DNA from: Carallia brachiata
Taxonomy: Eukaryota > Streptophyta > Magnoliopsida > Malpighiales > Rhizophoraceae
DNA: 64,000 nt
Assembly: GCA_021464245.1 (NCBI GenBank)
Contig: JADCRB010000019.1
Location: 2,451,167 to 2,515,166, forward strand
Direction of reading: 5' to 3'
Part shown: positions 12,601-23,700 of the stretch, piece by piece
Position numbering within the stretch: position 1 is the stretch's first letter
Layout of the letters: each line of letters begins with the position of its first letter
The notes under the pieces: generated by a model
Told to the model about the DNA's origin: nothing
The model's database searches: none
Seen by the model: the letters and a program-made list of their open reading frames with translations, nothing else
Position numbers and translations under genes: made by a program

Positions 12601-13320
12601 AGCAATTGAGGGTTGAGTCTGATTCGTTGTTTCAATTTCAACTCGTCTTCACTACATGTCAAGCTTTTGCTTCCTTTCAGGAAGAAAGATGGAACCAGTT
12701 GCAAAACCTCAAAACAAAGAAGAGGGTAGGTCACCACGCATTAGATGACAACCAATTCTGATGCAACTGTAAATCTTGGAGGAGTACTTCCACAACAATA
12801 AAGGTGTTTGTCCTCTTTAATCACAAATCTCCCAACCTGCATCACAACAACGGCTGTACGAAGTAGTCGAACCAAAAAATTTGTATTTCTGGTTTCAGAA
12901 TCGAAAAAATAGGGAGAGAGCAACATAGAGAGTTGTTGTTTTTACAGCACAGCCTATTTCTACCAATGCAGCTATTTCTATGGTAGATCTCACTGGTATA
13001 ACTTTGTTCTCAAATAAAGTAGGTCTGAGCTCCATTATTGCAATGGTCCGTCAAGGTTATTACAACCAAAATTATGGCCTGTGGGGCTACACATACTAGT
13101 TCTGGTAGTTTTATGAAGCCAATTAATGATTTATCTCTTACGGGTACTTCAATCCGAGATGAAACTTTGCACTAGGAATGAGTTATTCCAATGAGACTTT
13201 ACCTTTCTTTCCAGAACGTCTCGACAACATCAATTGGTTGAAAAGTTTTAGCAGCATCAACGTTATTAACCCGCCAAACGTGGACATGATTGACTTAGAG
13301 TTGCATCTCGAACCCCGCTA

Positions 13321-13415
13321 GGTCGGCCAACAAGGGTAAGGTACAACGACTTTTGCTGAGCTATACTTGAGTCCTATAAGGTCGGCCAACAAGGATAAGC
13401 TGCAACAACTTTTGC
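13321..13415. repeat. Short direct duplication in the retrotransposon 3' spacer
   Basis: GGTCGGCCAACAAGG..AAG followed by an ACAAC.ACTTTTGC-type block occurs at 13321-13356 and again at 13380-13415. The unit is about 59 bp, with a few mismatches. Confidence 0.75.
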
Positions 13416-14254
13416 GGCACACGGTAATGACTTTTTCAACACATCGGACGCTGCTTTGTTTGTCTTTTATGACAAAAAGAGACGTAAAAGGACCTCTTCT
13501 AATCCAACATATCCTTTTCTTTGACTTTTGCAAAAAAAAAAAAATTCAAAAAAAAAAAGTTGCTTCTATTGTGTATATATTTCATACATTTTCAAGTCAC
13601 GAAACTCATATCTCAACTCCTCTTTCTCTTTAAAGAAAAGAAAATGGCTAGTCCCTATGCTTTCTGTCTCAGAAAATTCTTTGATTAAGAAGTTGGAGGC
13701 GCACAAGCTAAAAAAAAGGAGTAGTTCTCTTCGAGGGATTCTTGAAAGTCCTCAAATCTTAGCCTCTAATGACCTCGATGCATGATTGATGAAGTCCAAC
13801 TACTTTCCTTAGTTCATATCTATCACAATGTGCAGAAAAGTTGTGATTATCCTCATGAGTTCATAGATATGCGACAAACGGAGAAGTCTCAACTACGCTC
13901 TTTACGTCACGACATATAGAGAAATCATCACTACGACCCGTCTCTCTATGAGTTGGCCTTATTGTGCCATAGTACTAGGCCTTTCTCGTGGGAAAGTTCA
14001 AGTTCTTTTCCTACTGAATCATCCACACTAGAACCATAGAACTTCGATTTCTATTTTGGTTAGAGGGCTAATATTCTCAAGGTTGTATCGGTTCTTACAG
14101 AAGCCCACCAGTAGCCAGACTAATCAGAGATTAAGACTTTAAGATTTAGTGTTCAACAAGATGTCTCAAGTTTCAAGATGAATTTCAAGACTAGGTTTAG
14201 ATTGTGTCCCAGAGATTCTTCCTCACCAAGCTATGAAGTGTGTGCATTTGTAAA

Positions 14255-15053
14255 TGTTAGAAAAAAAAAAAATCAAAATGGTTGGCAAATGGCAGGCATT
14301 GGCTAATTGCCGACTATAAACTTTTTTCATGGTTGGCCACCTAACATGGCCAACCATGTTTGTCTCATTTCACTGCCCATTGCTTATAAATAGGCAATGG
14401 CAGAGCCTTTGGGAGCATCAATTCTCGGGAAAGAAAACAAAAAGCATCCGTTGCAAAATATTGCAAAAATTTTTAAAAATATTTTCCCCTCCCTTATTTT
14501 TTTGTATTTTGAGCGTATACTCTCTAAATACTATTAAAAGAGATATTCTAGATATAAAGTTCAAAATATTTAATATACTCATTTCCAAGCATATTTTGAA
14601 TTTATACTCTTTGGTCGCCTCAGATTGGGACCTGCGAGAATAAAAGCAAAAAATATTAAACTATTAAAAATCTGTCTGAGATTAAGTCTCCTACGGCCAT
14701 CACCAAAGTCCAATCAGCCCGTTAGAGAAAAAACCCCTACAGCCCTCAGTGAAATCAAGCCAGTTCGATTGAAATTAAGCCTCTATGGTCTTCAACGTTG
14801 TCCAAGTATCTATCTGAGATACAGTTTCAGCTCTCAACAAAACTTATATAGTTCAAGATAAAATTGTACAATTTAATTCTGTCAAGATCAAGGTCATACA
14901 GTCCTCGACAGAATCACGAAGGAATATTAATCAGAGGATTCGTACGAAAATCGACCTCACATCAATTTTATTTTATTTTAAAATTTTTATTTATAATTTA
15001 TATTTGTATTTTTTAATCTAATTGTTGCAAATTCAAAATTTACAGCCCTTACA
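14255..15053 (+). repeat. 3' LTR of the Tat-type element
   Basis: It begins TGTTAGAAAA and ends TTTACAGCCCTTACA, with the TG..CA ends expected of an LTR, and aligns to the 5' LTR throughout. It carries TATAAATAGG at 14385-14394. Confidence 0.9.
14328..14394 (+). promoter_or_regulatory. LTR promoter: palindrome plus TATA box
   Basis: A perfect 12-bp inverted repeat (CATGGTTGGCCA, 7-bp spacer CCTAACA, TGGCCAACCATG; 14328-14358) sits 26 bp upstream of TATAAATAGG (14385). The arrangement suggests a bound U3 enhancer site or hairpin ahead of the core promoter. That role is inferred from position only. Confidence 0.55.
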
Positions 15054-15059
15054 CCTACG

Positions 15060-15785
15060 TAGATGATCTCAATACAACACTTTACGGTGACCAATGGGTG
15101 ATCCTCGGTTACTATTTAGTGGTCAAGAAGTGGGTTTTTAATTTATGTCCTTTCGAAGCTACAATTAACTATGCAATAGTTTAGGCTCGTTTCCTAGAGA
15201 TATCGATGGAGTACTATAATAATGACTTGCTAAAACTGATTGGGGAGCTGCTTGGCCAGACTATAAAAGTTGATGCATCAACTTTACTTGTCTCTGGCGG
15301 GAAATTTGCTCGTCTAAGCGTAAAATCAACCTCCGAAAACCTCTATTGTCTAAAGTGTGCTTGGATGGTCTTTTTCTTGCTATTGAGTATGAATACCTCC
15401 CACATATTTGGTTTAATTGAAGGAAAGTTGATCATTCCAGGGAAACTTGTCCCAACCTACTTTATAGAGTGCTGTCTTAGAATCAAACACCTGATATTCA
15501 GCCTGTCAGAATTATGAAAAAGGCGATAGACCCTAAAGTTGACAAATTCGAGCCATGGATGCATGCTTAGAAGAGAGTAGAAGGACTGGTCAGAAAACTT
15601 CAAACAAAAAAACTGTAGACAAGGAGAGAAACCTCAATTTTAATCCTATTGCTAGAGTATTGCAATTTGCAGTTCTTGATGAGAATACCAAGAATGATAA
15701 TGAGCGGAGTTTACAGAAGGATAGCGAATCAACTGATGGGGGTGGGGCTCCAGAAGATCATCAAGCTATGAGGAAATCAAATTAA
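15060..15785 (+). pseudogene. LINE ORF1 (DUF4283/zinc-knuckle) relic
   Basis: Immediately after the 3' LTR the plus strand reads DQWVILGYYLVVKKWVFN, then EYYNNDLLKLIGELLGQTIKV and SGGKFARLSV, the conserved DUF4283 core of plant L1-type LINE ORF1. After a frameshift there is a LRKPLLSK / IEYEYLPHI block with a damaged zinc knuckle, where a stop replaces a Cys before HSRETCP. FEPWMHA corresponds to the usual GPWM motif. It is truncated at the LTR junction and has stops, so it is not functional. No RT part of this LINE is visible downstream. Confidence 0.65.
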
Positions 15786-17690
15786 AATCTATCTCTCCAA
15801 GAATCTCGCCATGCTAGTACTTAGGGTCAAACAATGATTGAGGCATAAGGCATAAGGACAAATTCTGAGTTGAAGGAAGGCTTGGCGGCTAATAAGTTGG
15901 GGTTGGTTAATGGGGAGAACAGCCTTCCAAAATTATCCTAACTTGCCAACTAAAAAACTAAGCATGTGGATCAGGTTGTTGCTGTGAAGCTAGAGCTTTC
16001 ACGTTTGACTAACTAACTTGAGTCTAGTCCATTCTCTAAAGTACAAGAGTGAATGATATTTTTGCCAAAGTCTTTCAAAACCAAATTCAAGAGAAGATTA
16101 CATAACTCAACTTTAAGAGGTCCAATTATTATCCTCTATTTGTTTCCTCGATATTGTATTGTAATAGAGGAAAAGAATGAAAAAGTCCAGCAGGACTACC
16201 CAAAGTCATTTGCAGCCATCTTTAGTTATTTATTTACTTTCTTAATCTGCTGCAGTTTTTTTTTAAAGTTTTTTAACCTTTTAGTCATTGGAAAAAAAAA
16301 AGAAAACTGATTGACTACTAGGATAACACGGAATCCATTGACCAACAAATCTCTTTTGTCCAGTGGCACTAACTACACTCAATGGGAGGATAGGATGAAG
16401 ATTTATGTTCAGTTAGTGATTGTATGTGCAAGCTAACTATATAATCAACCTATACTTTTAAAATGATACATGACTATGTTGGACACGATAATCGTCCGAC
16501 ACTTCTTAAACACACGTTAAACACTCTGAAACAGTCCAACAAAAAACTAAAAACAAAAAAAAAAAACTTGAACACAAGTGTCTGACATCTCTTATTCGCC
16601 TGTCTAACACATCTAATATACATGTCAAATATTTTTGATATATATGTTTGATATTTGATTAGTATATCACATATGTATTGGGCACATATGAAATTAATTT
16701 TAAGTTTTTTGAAAATCATACACCATTGTAAGGTGAAAAATATTTTTTATTTTATCAATCACGTTAACTACTTTAATTTATAATTTTTAAAAATTATGTT
16801 ACATACACACACACAAAAAATATGTATTCTTTAAAGATTCTTAACAAAATATTATAAATTACTGCATAAAATACCATAATAATAATTATTATAAATTATA
16901 TGTTGAAAAAATACTAAATTTACTAAAAATATTTAACTGACATATATATAATATATCACATATATATTTTATAGCGGTATTTATATTGTACCAGTATCCT
17001 AATTCTATAAAATTTGCGCGTCCATGTGTTCGTAGTATACCATATTTGTATTTTCGTACATGTGTCTATGCATCGTTGCAAACAAATTTCAATGGCTATT
17101 AATACCTTGTGTTGTGGCCTGGATGGAAATGAGTTCAACAAAATTTCTACTCGCAGGCGTGGAAGCAAATTGAGGATGCGTTAAAAGTGAGCCATGATTA
17201 AGCACTAGTAAAAATCAATTTGTCCGTCTTTCTTCGATTTGCTAATTGGAAAATCACAATATTTATTTTCGTAAAGTAATGATGTGGATTATAAGGAATG
17301 ATCAATGCATCCGTCACCCTTTTTTCACTTACATATGTATAACACTATACGACAGGATAATATGCTTACTTTTTTAAATGAAAATCCTTGATATACTGAA
17401 TGTGTATACCAAGAAGTATACACATTAATATAATAATATTATTCTGTGATTTTGTAGAAAAAAAAATTTGATGATTTTTTCTTTTAATAAATCTCATATG
17501 ATATTTATATTTTAGATTCTAAAGTAATACTTTCTAAATCTAAGTTTTAGTATAAAAAAATTATTTTGCTCGGCACACAGATTAAGACTCTTTTTTAATT
17601 TGATTATTTGCTAATAAATAAAAGTTATGGTTAAATAGGTCTAAAACAAGGAATCTCTTCATAATAAATTTTTATTGTTTATCAAATGAG
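15786..17690. other. Gene-free stretch with decayed repeats
   Basis: The first few hundred bases may be the tail of the LINE relic. Around 16478-16690 there are repeated GGACACG / CCGACAC / GTCTAACACAT motifs typical of decayed dispersed repeats. I can support no gene. Confidence 0.5.
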
Positions 17691-17703
17691 CACCAATACA
17701 TGT

Positions 17704-17875
17704 CTTAAATTTTGATGTTCTGATTAGTATCCTAATTGAAACTAAACTGATAATTTTAAAATAAGACTGGTAGTTTTTTAAATACAAAAATAACAATTGT
17801 TAATTTCCGTTTAAAAAATTATTAGTTTTATTTTGAAATTATCAATATTAGTTTCAATCAGAACATTAAAATTCA
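17704..17875. repeat. Foldback: inverted repeat with 27-nt loop
   Basis: The left arm 17704-17782 (TTGATGTTCTGATT ... GAAACTAAACTGATAATTTT ... AGTTTTTTAAA) pairs imperfectly with the right arm 17810-17875. The right arm read in reverse complement gives TTAATGTTCTGATT, GAAACTAATATTGATAATTT and AATTTTTTAAA. The left arm has a 12-nt extra loop. The loop is about 17783-17809. Weaker pairing may extend outward on both sides. It could be a foldback MITE or a hairpin-RNA precursor. Confidence 0.6.
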
Positions 17876-17899
17876 GCACACTAATATTTTCTCTTATCA

Positions 17900-20600
17900 A
17901 ATTGTAAGCACTTTACTAATTCATAAGAGCAAATAACAAATTAATCAAAGATGCGAGAAAAAACCTTTGTTATTAAAAATACTTTTATCAAATTTATTAA
18001 AAGTCATCAAAAGCTATGCTGTTAAAAAAAAATTATAACTTAAAACAAAGAAAAAAAAATGGTTACGATTTATTTGTTCTTAAAAATATTTTTATCCCCT
18101 AACATAAAGAAGGTTTTAAATACAATGAAAGAGTCAAAAAGAACATAGACGAGTAAATATCTTATGAATTTCAAAGCACGGAGAATTCATCATTTGAAGA
18201 GAAGTAGACTACTTGAGCATTTCACATTTTATTTAAGTCGTAATTGTGAGTTTTTTTCCGTACTCTTTATAATATAAATAATGATCAAATCTCTCTTGTG
18301 TAAAAACATAAAAGTTTGTGAGGCTGAAATATGCCCCCTGTCGATCCTTTGGCTTTTGCGACAATACTAACGTATTTTAGTAATTGTCATCATATAAGAC
18401 CGTAATAAAAATATAAGTATTAAATGATGACATTAGTTTACTATAGCTATAAACATTTAGTTTTAGCTCGATAGAAAAAAAGCTTTTCTCGGGAATTGGG
18501 ATATTAGATTTCATAGAGTTCAATTCCAACAAGCCAAAATTTTAAACGTTTTAAATGGATTATATGTGTCAAATATCCAACTTTCTCATGTTTTAACAAT
18601 ACATATGAAAACCTAACCGCGAAGTTGTATGAGTTATATGACAAGAGAGAACTGCCTGGCATGAGGGTGATAACAAAAGGAAAGTCAAGAAGGAAATGGA
18701 AGATGGGAACTAATGTCTATATAAATTTATGAAAAGTGTACAAGAAGAAGAAGAAGAAGAAGAAGAAACAATGAAAAGAGAGGGGAAAAAAAAACGGAAG
18801 AAAGAGGAGAGTAAAGGATCTTAAAGAACAAATATTGCACATGGCCATGGAAGCTTCAAGTGTTGATTTATTCCACCTTTCCCTTTAGCAAAAGGAAAAT
18901 GATTGCTTACATTGTAAGTCTAGTTATGGTTCAATTTTCCTCACTAATTTATTAGTCAACAATGTGCCCTCATCCACATTATAGCTCAAAAATACTAGAT
19001 CTGAGGAGGATATTTTATTTTATTTTTCCTCACTTCCCTCCGCCCCTTTTACACCAAACGGGGCATTTCTGTGATCCGTTAACTTAGTTGTTAACGGAAT
19101 TTGATTGGCGTTGCTTTTCCATTTTAATTGTCAGTTAGATTTAATCGTATACATGTTTATTACCATGTTTTAGGTCAAAGCCGCTATAATGGGAACGTGC
19201 TAGCAATTCCAGATTACTTAAAAAATATTCATCATTTATTTTTAAAAAAATAAATTGTGTTTATGTTGCCTTCTTTAACTCACAAATAAAGTTATATATG
19301 TGTGCATTGATGTTCATCACTGATTACTAACGCAAAATGGAAATCCAATGCTAGCCAGCATTAGATTAAGAATACCTTGCTCCAGTAAAGAAAGAGCGCC
19401 TAATAACACATGGAACCCACATATTGCCATAAATTTAGAACTTGTTTATGGCATACTAATTTCATGGCTCCCAAATTTGTGGGGTCTTTATGCGCTTAGT
19501 TTCCACAAATCTCTCAGTTAATTAACTTCGTTAACTAAGGCTGTTATAGTCATTTTGTTTCAATTTTTCCAGCGATTTTCCTCAGTGGCTTTAGTGGCTA
19601 AAGTGCTCTCTCTTCTCATCATGGCATCGTTGCCAACAATTGTAATCCAGGACAAGATTAGCACCCAATATTGGAAATGTAAAATTGGACATAATTAAAG
19701 GGTTCCCAGATGTGTACACTTTGCTGGTTGGTGGTCGTGCAGCTTGTGCTCATACAATATGATCGTGCTTGAGATCTATGACTTATTAAGCAATGAGGGA
19801 AAAAAGAACCATATATCCACATATTTTTAATTACAACTCGACCGTAAGTTTAATCAATAACCAGCTCAAAAGATTCGTATCAATGTCTTACAGTTTCAAC
19901 CAAAATAGTGAGTTCTACAATTTCAAATACTACATTTATTACTTATACTTTCTTGTTATTTTAACTTATTAGTTTATTTATGTATTATCATTATACGAAA
20001 CATACGCATTATTCTTGCATAATATTTTATTTGAATAATAATATATATAACGAAAATCATGTTATGAAATATTTTGAAATATATAATTATGAAAAAAATC
20101 ATCTATTTTTTTAACACTGTTAAACTAAAAAGAAATAAAGTAAATGATTATTTTCATAATTATAAATTTTAGAATATTTCATAATACGATCTTCTTGTAT
20201 ATATATATATATATATATATCATTACTCATTCTATTTTTATGCGTTGTACTGACATTTATTTACATACAACAATCACGAGGACAACAATGATAAAACTTC
20301 TCAAATTTAAATTGGGTTTGGTCTACTTTATATTACACGTCACATGACACAAACATATGTAATCGAATATAAATAATTGGTATTGTAGGTCAAATATGTG
20401 CATATTTATATTCATTCTTGTTTAATAATTTAAATACAAGAAAGTATTAAAACAGAATTGTTAGAGATATAGAAAAGCAATAAATATATTAATAACTGAT
20501 AGTACGACATTCGTATAATATTCTTAAAAGAATAGACAAAAAAAAATAATAAAAATATGCTTTTAATCCTTGCTTTGCAAGTTTCAGCAAAGTAAGAAAA
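17900..20600. other. Gene-free stretch upstream of the subtilase gene
   Basis: AT-rich DNA with a (GAA)n run at 18741-18769 and an (AT)n run at about 20199-20221. No coding or RNA gene is recognised. The proximal part presumably holds the subtilase promoter. Confidence 0.6.
18741..18769. repeat. (GAA)n microsatellite
   Basis: About nine consecutive GAA/AAG triplets. Confidence 0.9.
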
Positions 20601-20608
20601 AGCTCTCA

Positions 20609-20616
20609 TATATATT
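20609..20616 (+). promoter_or_regulatory. Candidate TATA box of the subtilase gene
   Basis: TATATATT lies 136 bp upstream of the ATG, giving a plausible 5' UTR of about 100 bases that is pyrimidine- and CA-rich. Chosen by position; no other evidence. Confidence 0.4.
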
Positions 20617-20751
20617 CTCAGGTTTAGCTTGCAAATGAGGGATTCATCTTCACATCCATATTTTTCCTTGGTCGGATATCTTTCTTATGTCCCCCCAACA
20701 AACAAAAAAAAAATCTAATTCACTTCCAGAAGCACATCTCCCGTAGCTTTC

Positions 20752-23700
20752 ATGGCAGCTATTTTGCAAGTACTTGCCGTTCTTCTTTCTTTACCTTGGC
20801 TTCCAATTTTCAGTGCCACTTCCCTCACCTCAACAAAGAGTCAGAGTCCTCAGGTAATTAAGCTTCTACTTTTTTTTTTTTTCCTTCTAAATCAAAATGG
20901 AAAATTAAGAAGGAACAATTTATTAGTGACGACTTCCAGTCTTCCAATTGAATTATTATCAAAAAAGAAAAAATAAGGAAAAAGAAGAAGAAAAAGAAAA
21001 AGAGGGTGTTATTCAAATCTGCATGAGAATAAATTTATATAGTGTTTTTATGTGACACTTTCATTTCCATGGGGCTTAAAAGTGGCAGCAATATATTGTT
21101 TATATGGGAAGTTCTGGGAATGAAAATGGAGAAGACGCTCAAGCTTCAGAGTCAGCTCACTTGCAGTTATTGTCATCCATTATACCAAGGTGGTCCTTAT
21201 CATGGTTGTCATAATCATACCATCATGATATATATCATCAGTTTGATTTTTTTTTTTTTTTTTTTTTTTGGTGGAAGCAGCTATGAGTGAAAGAATAACT
21301 CTAATCCACCATTATGACCATGCTTTCAAGGGCTTCTCCGCCATGCTGACACGACATGAAGCATCTGTATTATCTGGTATTATCAACTCTTTAATTACTT
21401 TTTTTTTTTAAGTTACAAATTTTATTTCCATGTTTTAGTAATAGTATGACTCTAAGCTACCGAAAGTTAGGTATGACGTTACTTCCCATCAATTCAGAAT
21501 AATGTGTTCTTTTGTTCATTGTTTTTTAGTAGTAATTTATTTCATATTGTATTCACTGTAATAACACTACTACTACTTTTGTGGTCCTTTATAACACCAC
21601 TACTACTACTAATGAATCTATCGCACTAATGGCTCTAATAAATAATGGCTCTAACAAGCAATAACTAATAAATTGCACTAGTTACTGATTATGGGATCGT
21701 TGAATCTCGGATGTAAGCCAGAATCGCTCCATTTCAAAATTGATGTGGGATTTGGGGATTTGCTTGGGTATTGTGGTGTTACGCGTGTTTTCATTTTTGA
21801 CATAAAAAAATGTGTTTGATTTTTTTTAGTGGATGTTTGATTTTTTTTAGTGGATGTTACATCATAATTAAATGGACCGAACACATGGATGGTGAGAGGG
21901 AAACAAAGGATAGGCAGGACAAAGGTGGTGTGGAAACTTACATATTAAGAAATAATTTTTTGAAATTTAAAATTTTTCAAAAACACTCGCTCGATAAGCA
22001 GCAACGACAGTAACATATGTAACAAGTATGAACAATGTACAACAAAAAATGAAATGTACTTTTTGATTATTTGTTGAATATTATGTCATATTTGTTATAC
22101 AATATACTATACTTATTATATATAATGTATTTTAAATAGAAAACTTGAAATTTGAAAGGAATTAAAAAAAAATTTAATGTGTAAAACTCACACACGTCAG
22201 CTTAGCTCATCTCTCCTGTGTCTCCCTTCCAAATAATCTTTTGCTATAATTGAACTATCAATAAGTTTATGACTAATGCGATTAAAATAACAGGGCATGA
22301 TGGGGTTGTATCCGTCTTCAAAGATCCAATGCTCCAACTCCACACAACTAGATCTTGGAGTTTCTTGGACTCCATTTCGGGCATACTACCCACCCATAGG
22401 CATCATCAGCATCCCTCAAGCGACACAATAATTGGCTTGATCGACACAGGTAATTAATTGTCAATTTTTATGCTCCCTGGCTATTTTCTCTTGACTATAG
22501 CATTTGCTCTTCTTCATATATTGGACTTGCAAGCCGAGTAGGCCCTGGATTGTACAAGAAGAGTAACTCCCTAATTAGGCAAATTTAATATAAGAATTTT
22601 CCGTTAATTCTCCGGTTTGTTATTTACGGCCAGAATTTACATACAATTGAAAAATTGATAAAACACTTGCATGAATAGAGTGGAATTCTCCCATATTTAT
22701 TTGCTCCAATTTTTCCCCTTTCGAGAGCTTAACTAGCATTAATCTCAATTTGGGTTAATTCTAGGAGAAGCTTTGTAATGTGTTTGGTGTTTAGTATTCT
22801 AGCAAGTTTACTGAGAAAGGGAAAAGCAGTAGGGAGGCTTGTTAATATAAAAGTTAGATATTTTACCTGCAAACATTGGAAATTTTATTTCTCTTTGCCA
22901 GTTTCATCAACGACAAAAAGTATCTTTTTCTTAAGAAGTTTGATGAAAAACACGTATCTAAAAAGGAGGTTTGATTCTTGCTAAAAAAAAAAGGAAGCAT
23001 AATTTATTTATTTATATGTTTGTTTATTTAGGACGCCTATTACGGCATCTACTCTATAATGTGATAGTACCTATTCTTTTTTATAAATCTCACACTTATC
23101 CTTGTAATATTGGAACTTAAAATATTTAGAATAGAAGTTTAAGTTCTATTAGAAATTTTAACTAAATTATACATAGCTTTTATTGATCTAAAAGAAACAC
23201 AAAAGAATTTTTACCTAAGTAAAATGTTGAGAGATACGCGATCTCTTTCCCCACTTCAACTAAACCAAAAAGAAATGTGTTGATAGATGAATAAGAAGAA
23301 TATTCACATATTGTTTAGTAATTTGGTAAGGGATATGCATGAAGAAGAGTACCCGCATCAAGACGGTAGAAGATGAGACATAGTCCTCCCAATTGCAGAA
23401 GGCTTGCACTAGGCGTTTAATCTAAGTATTCTTTTTTTTTTTTTGGCAAAAATTATGAAGTGAAAGGATATATTCACGACGATGTTCCGTGGTGTGTTTT
23501 ATTTGTAGATGATATTATCGTAATAGATGAAACTATGGAGGGAATTAGACCGTAAATTAGAATTGTGATGAGATATTCCAAAATCTAGGGGTTCTGATGC
23601 ACACAAAAGTATGATAAATGCATTATAATTTAAGCTGGCATGATGACAGAGGACACTATTAGATTTAATGGTCATAAGTTAATGACCAATTTCGCTCTTT

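Larger units (their letters stand above)
5172..15053 (+). mobile_element. Ty3/gypsy LTR retrotransposon, Tat-type, degenerate
   Basis: The two LTRs (5172-5973 and 14255-15053) are in direct orientation around a plus-strand internal region with recognisable gag, protease, RT, RNase H, a second RNase H-like domain and integrase, in the order typical of the plant Tat lineage. Domain order, the extra RNase H and the long non-coding spacer after pol are the reasons for choosing Tat. Every domain has in-frame stops or frameshifts, so the copy cannot encode a working polyprotein. The LTRs are visibly diverged, about 85% identical over the first 150 bp by hand comparison, so the insertion is old. I could not find a clear 5-bp target-site duplication, a primer-binding site or a polypurine tract. 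Confidence 0.85.

Noticed and set aside
16330..16425. Possible copia gag start (pattern SGTNYTQWEDRMKIY)
   Set aside because: Only about 30 codons resemble the conserved gag start; no zinc knuckle or pol follows, so I did not annotate it.
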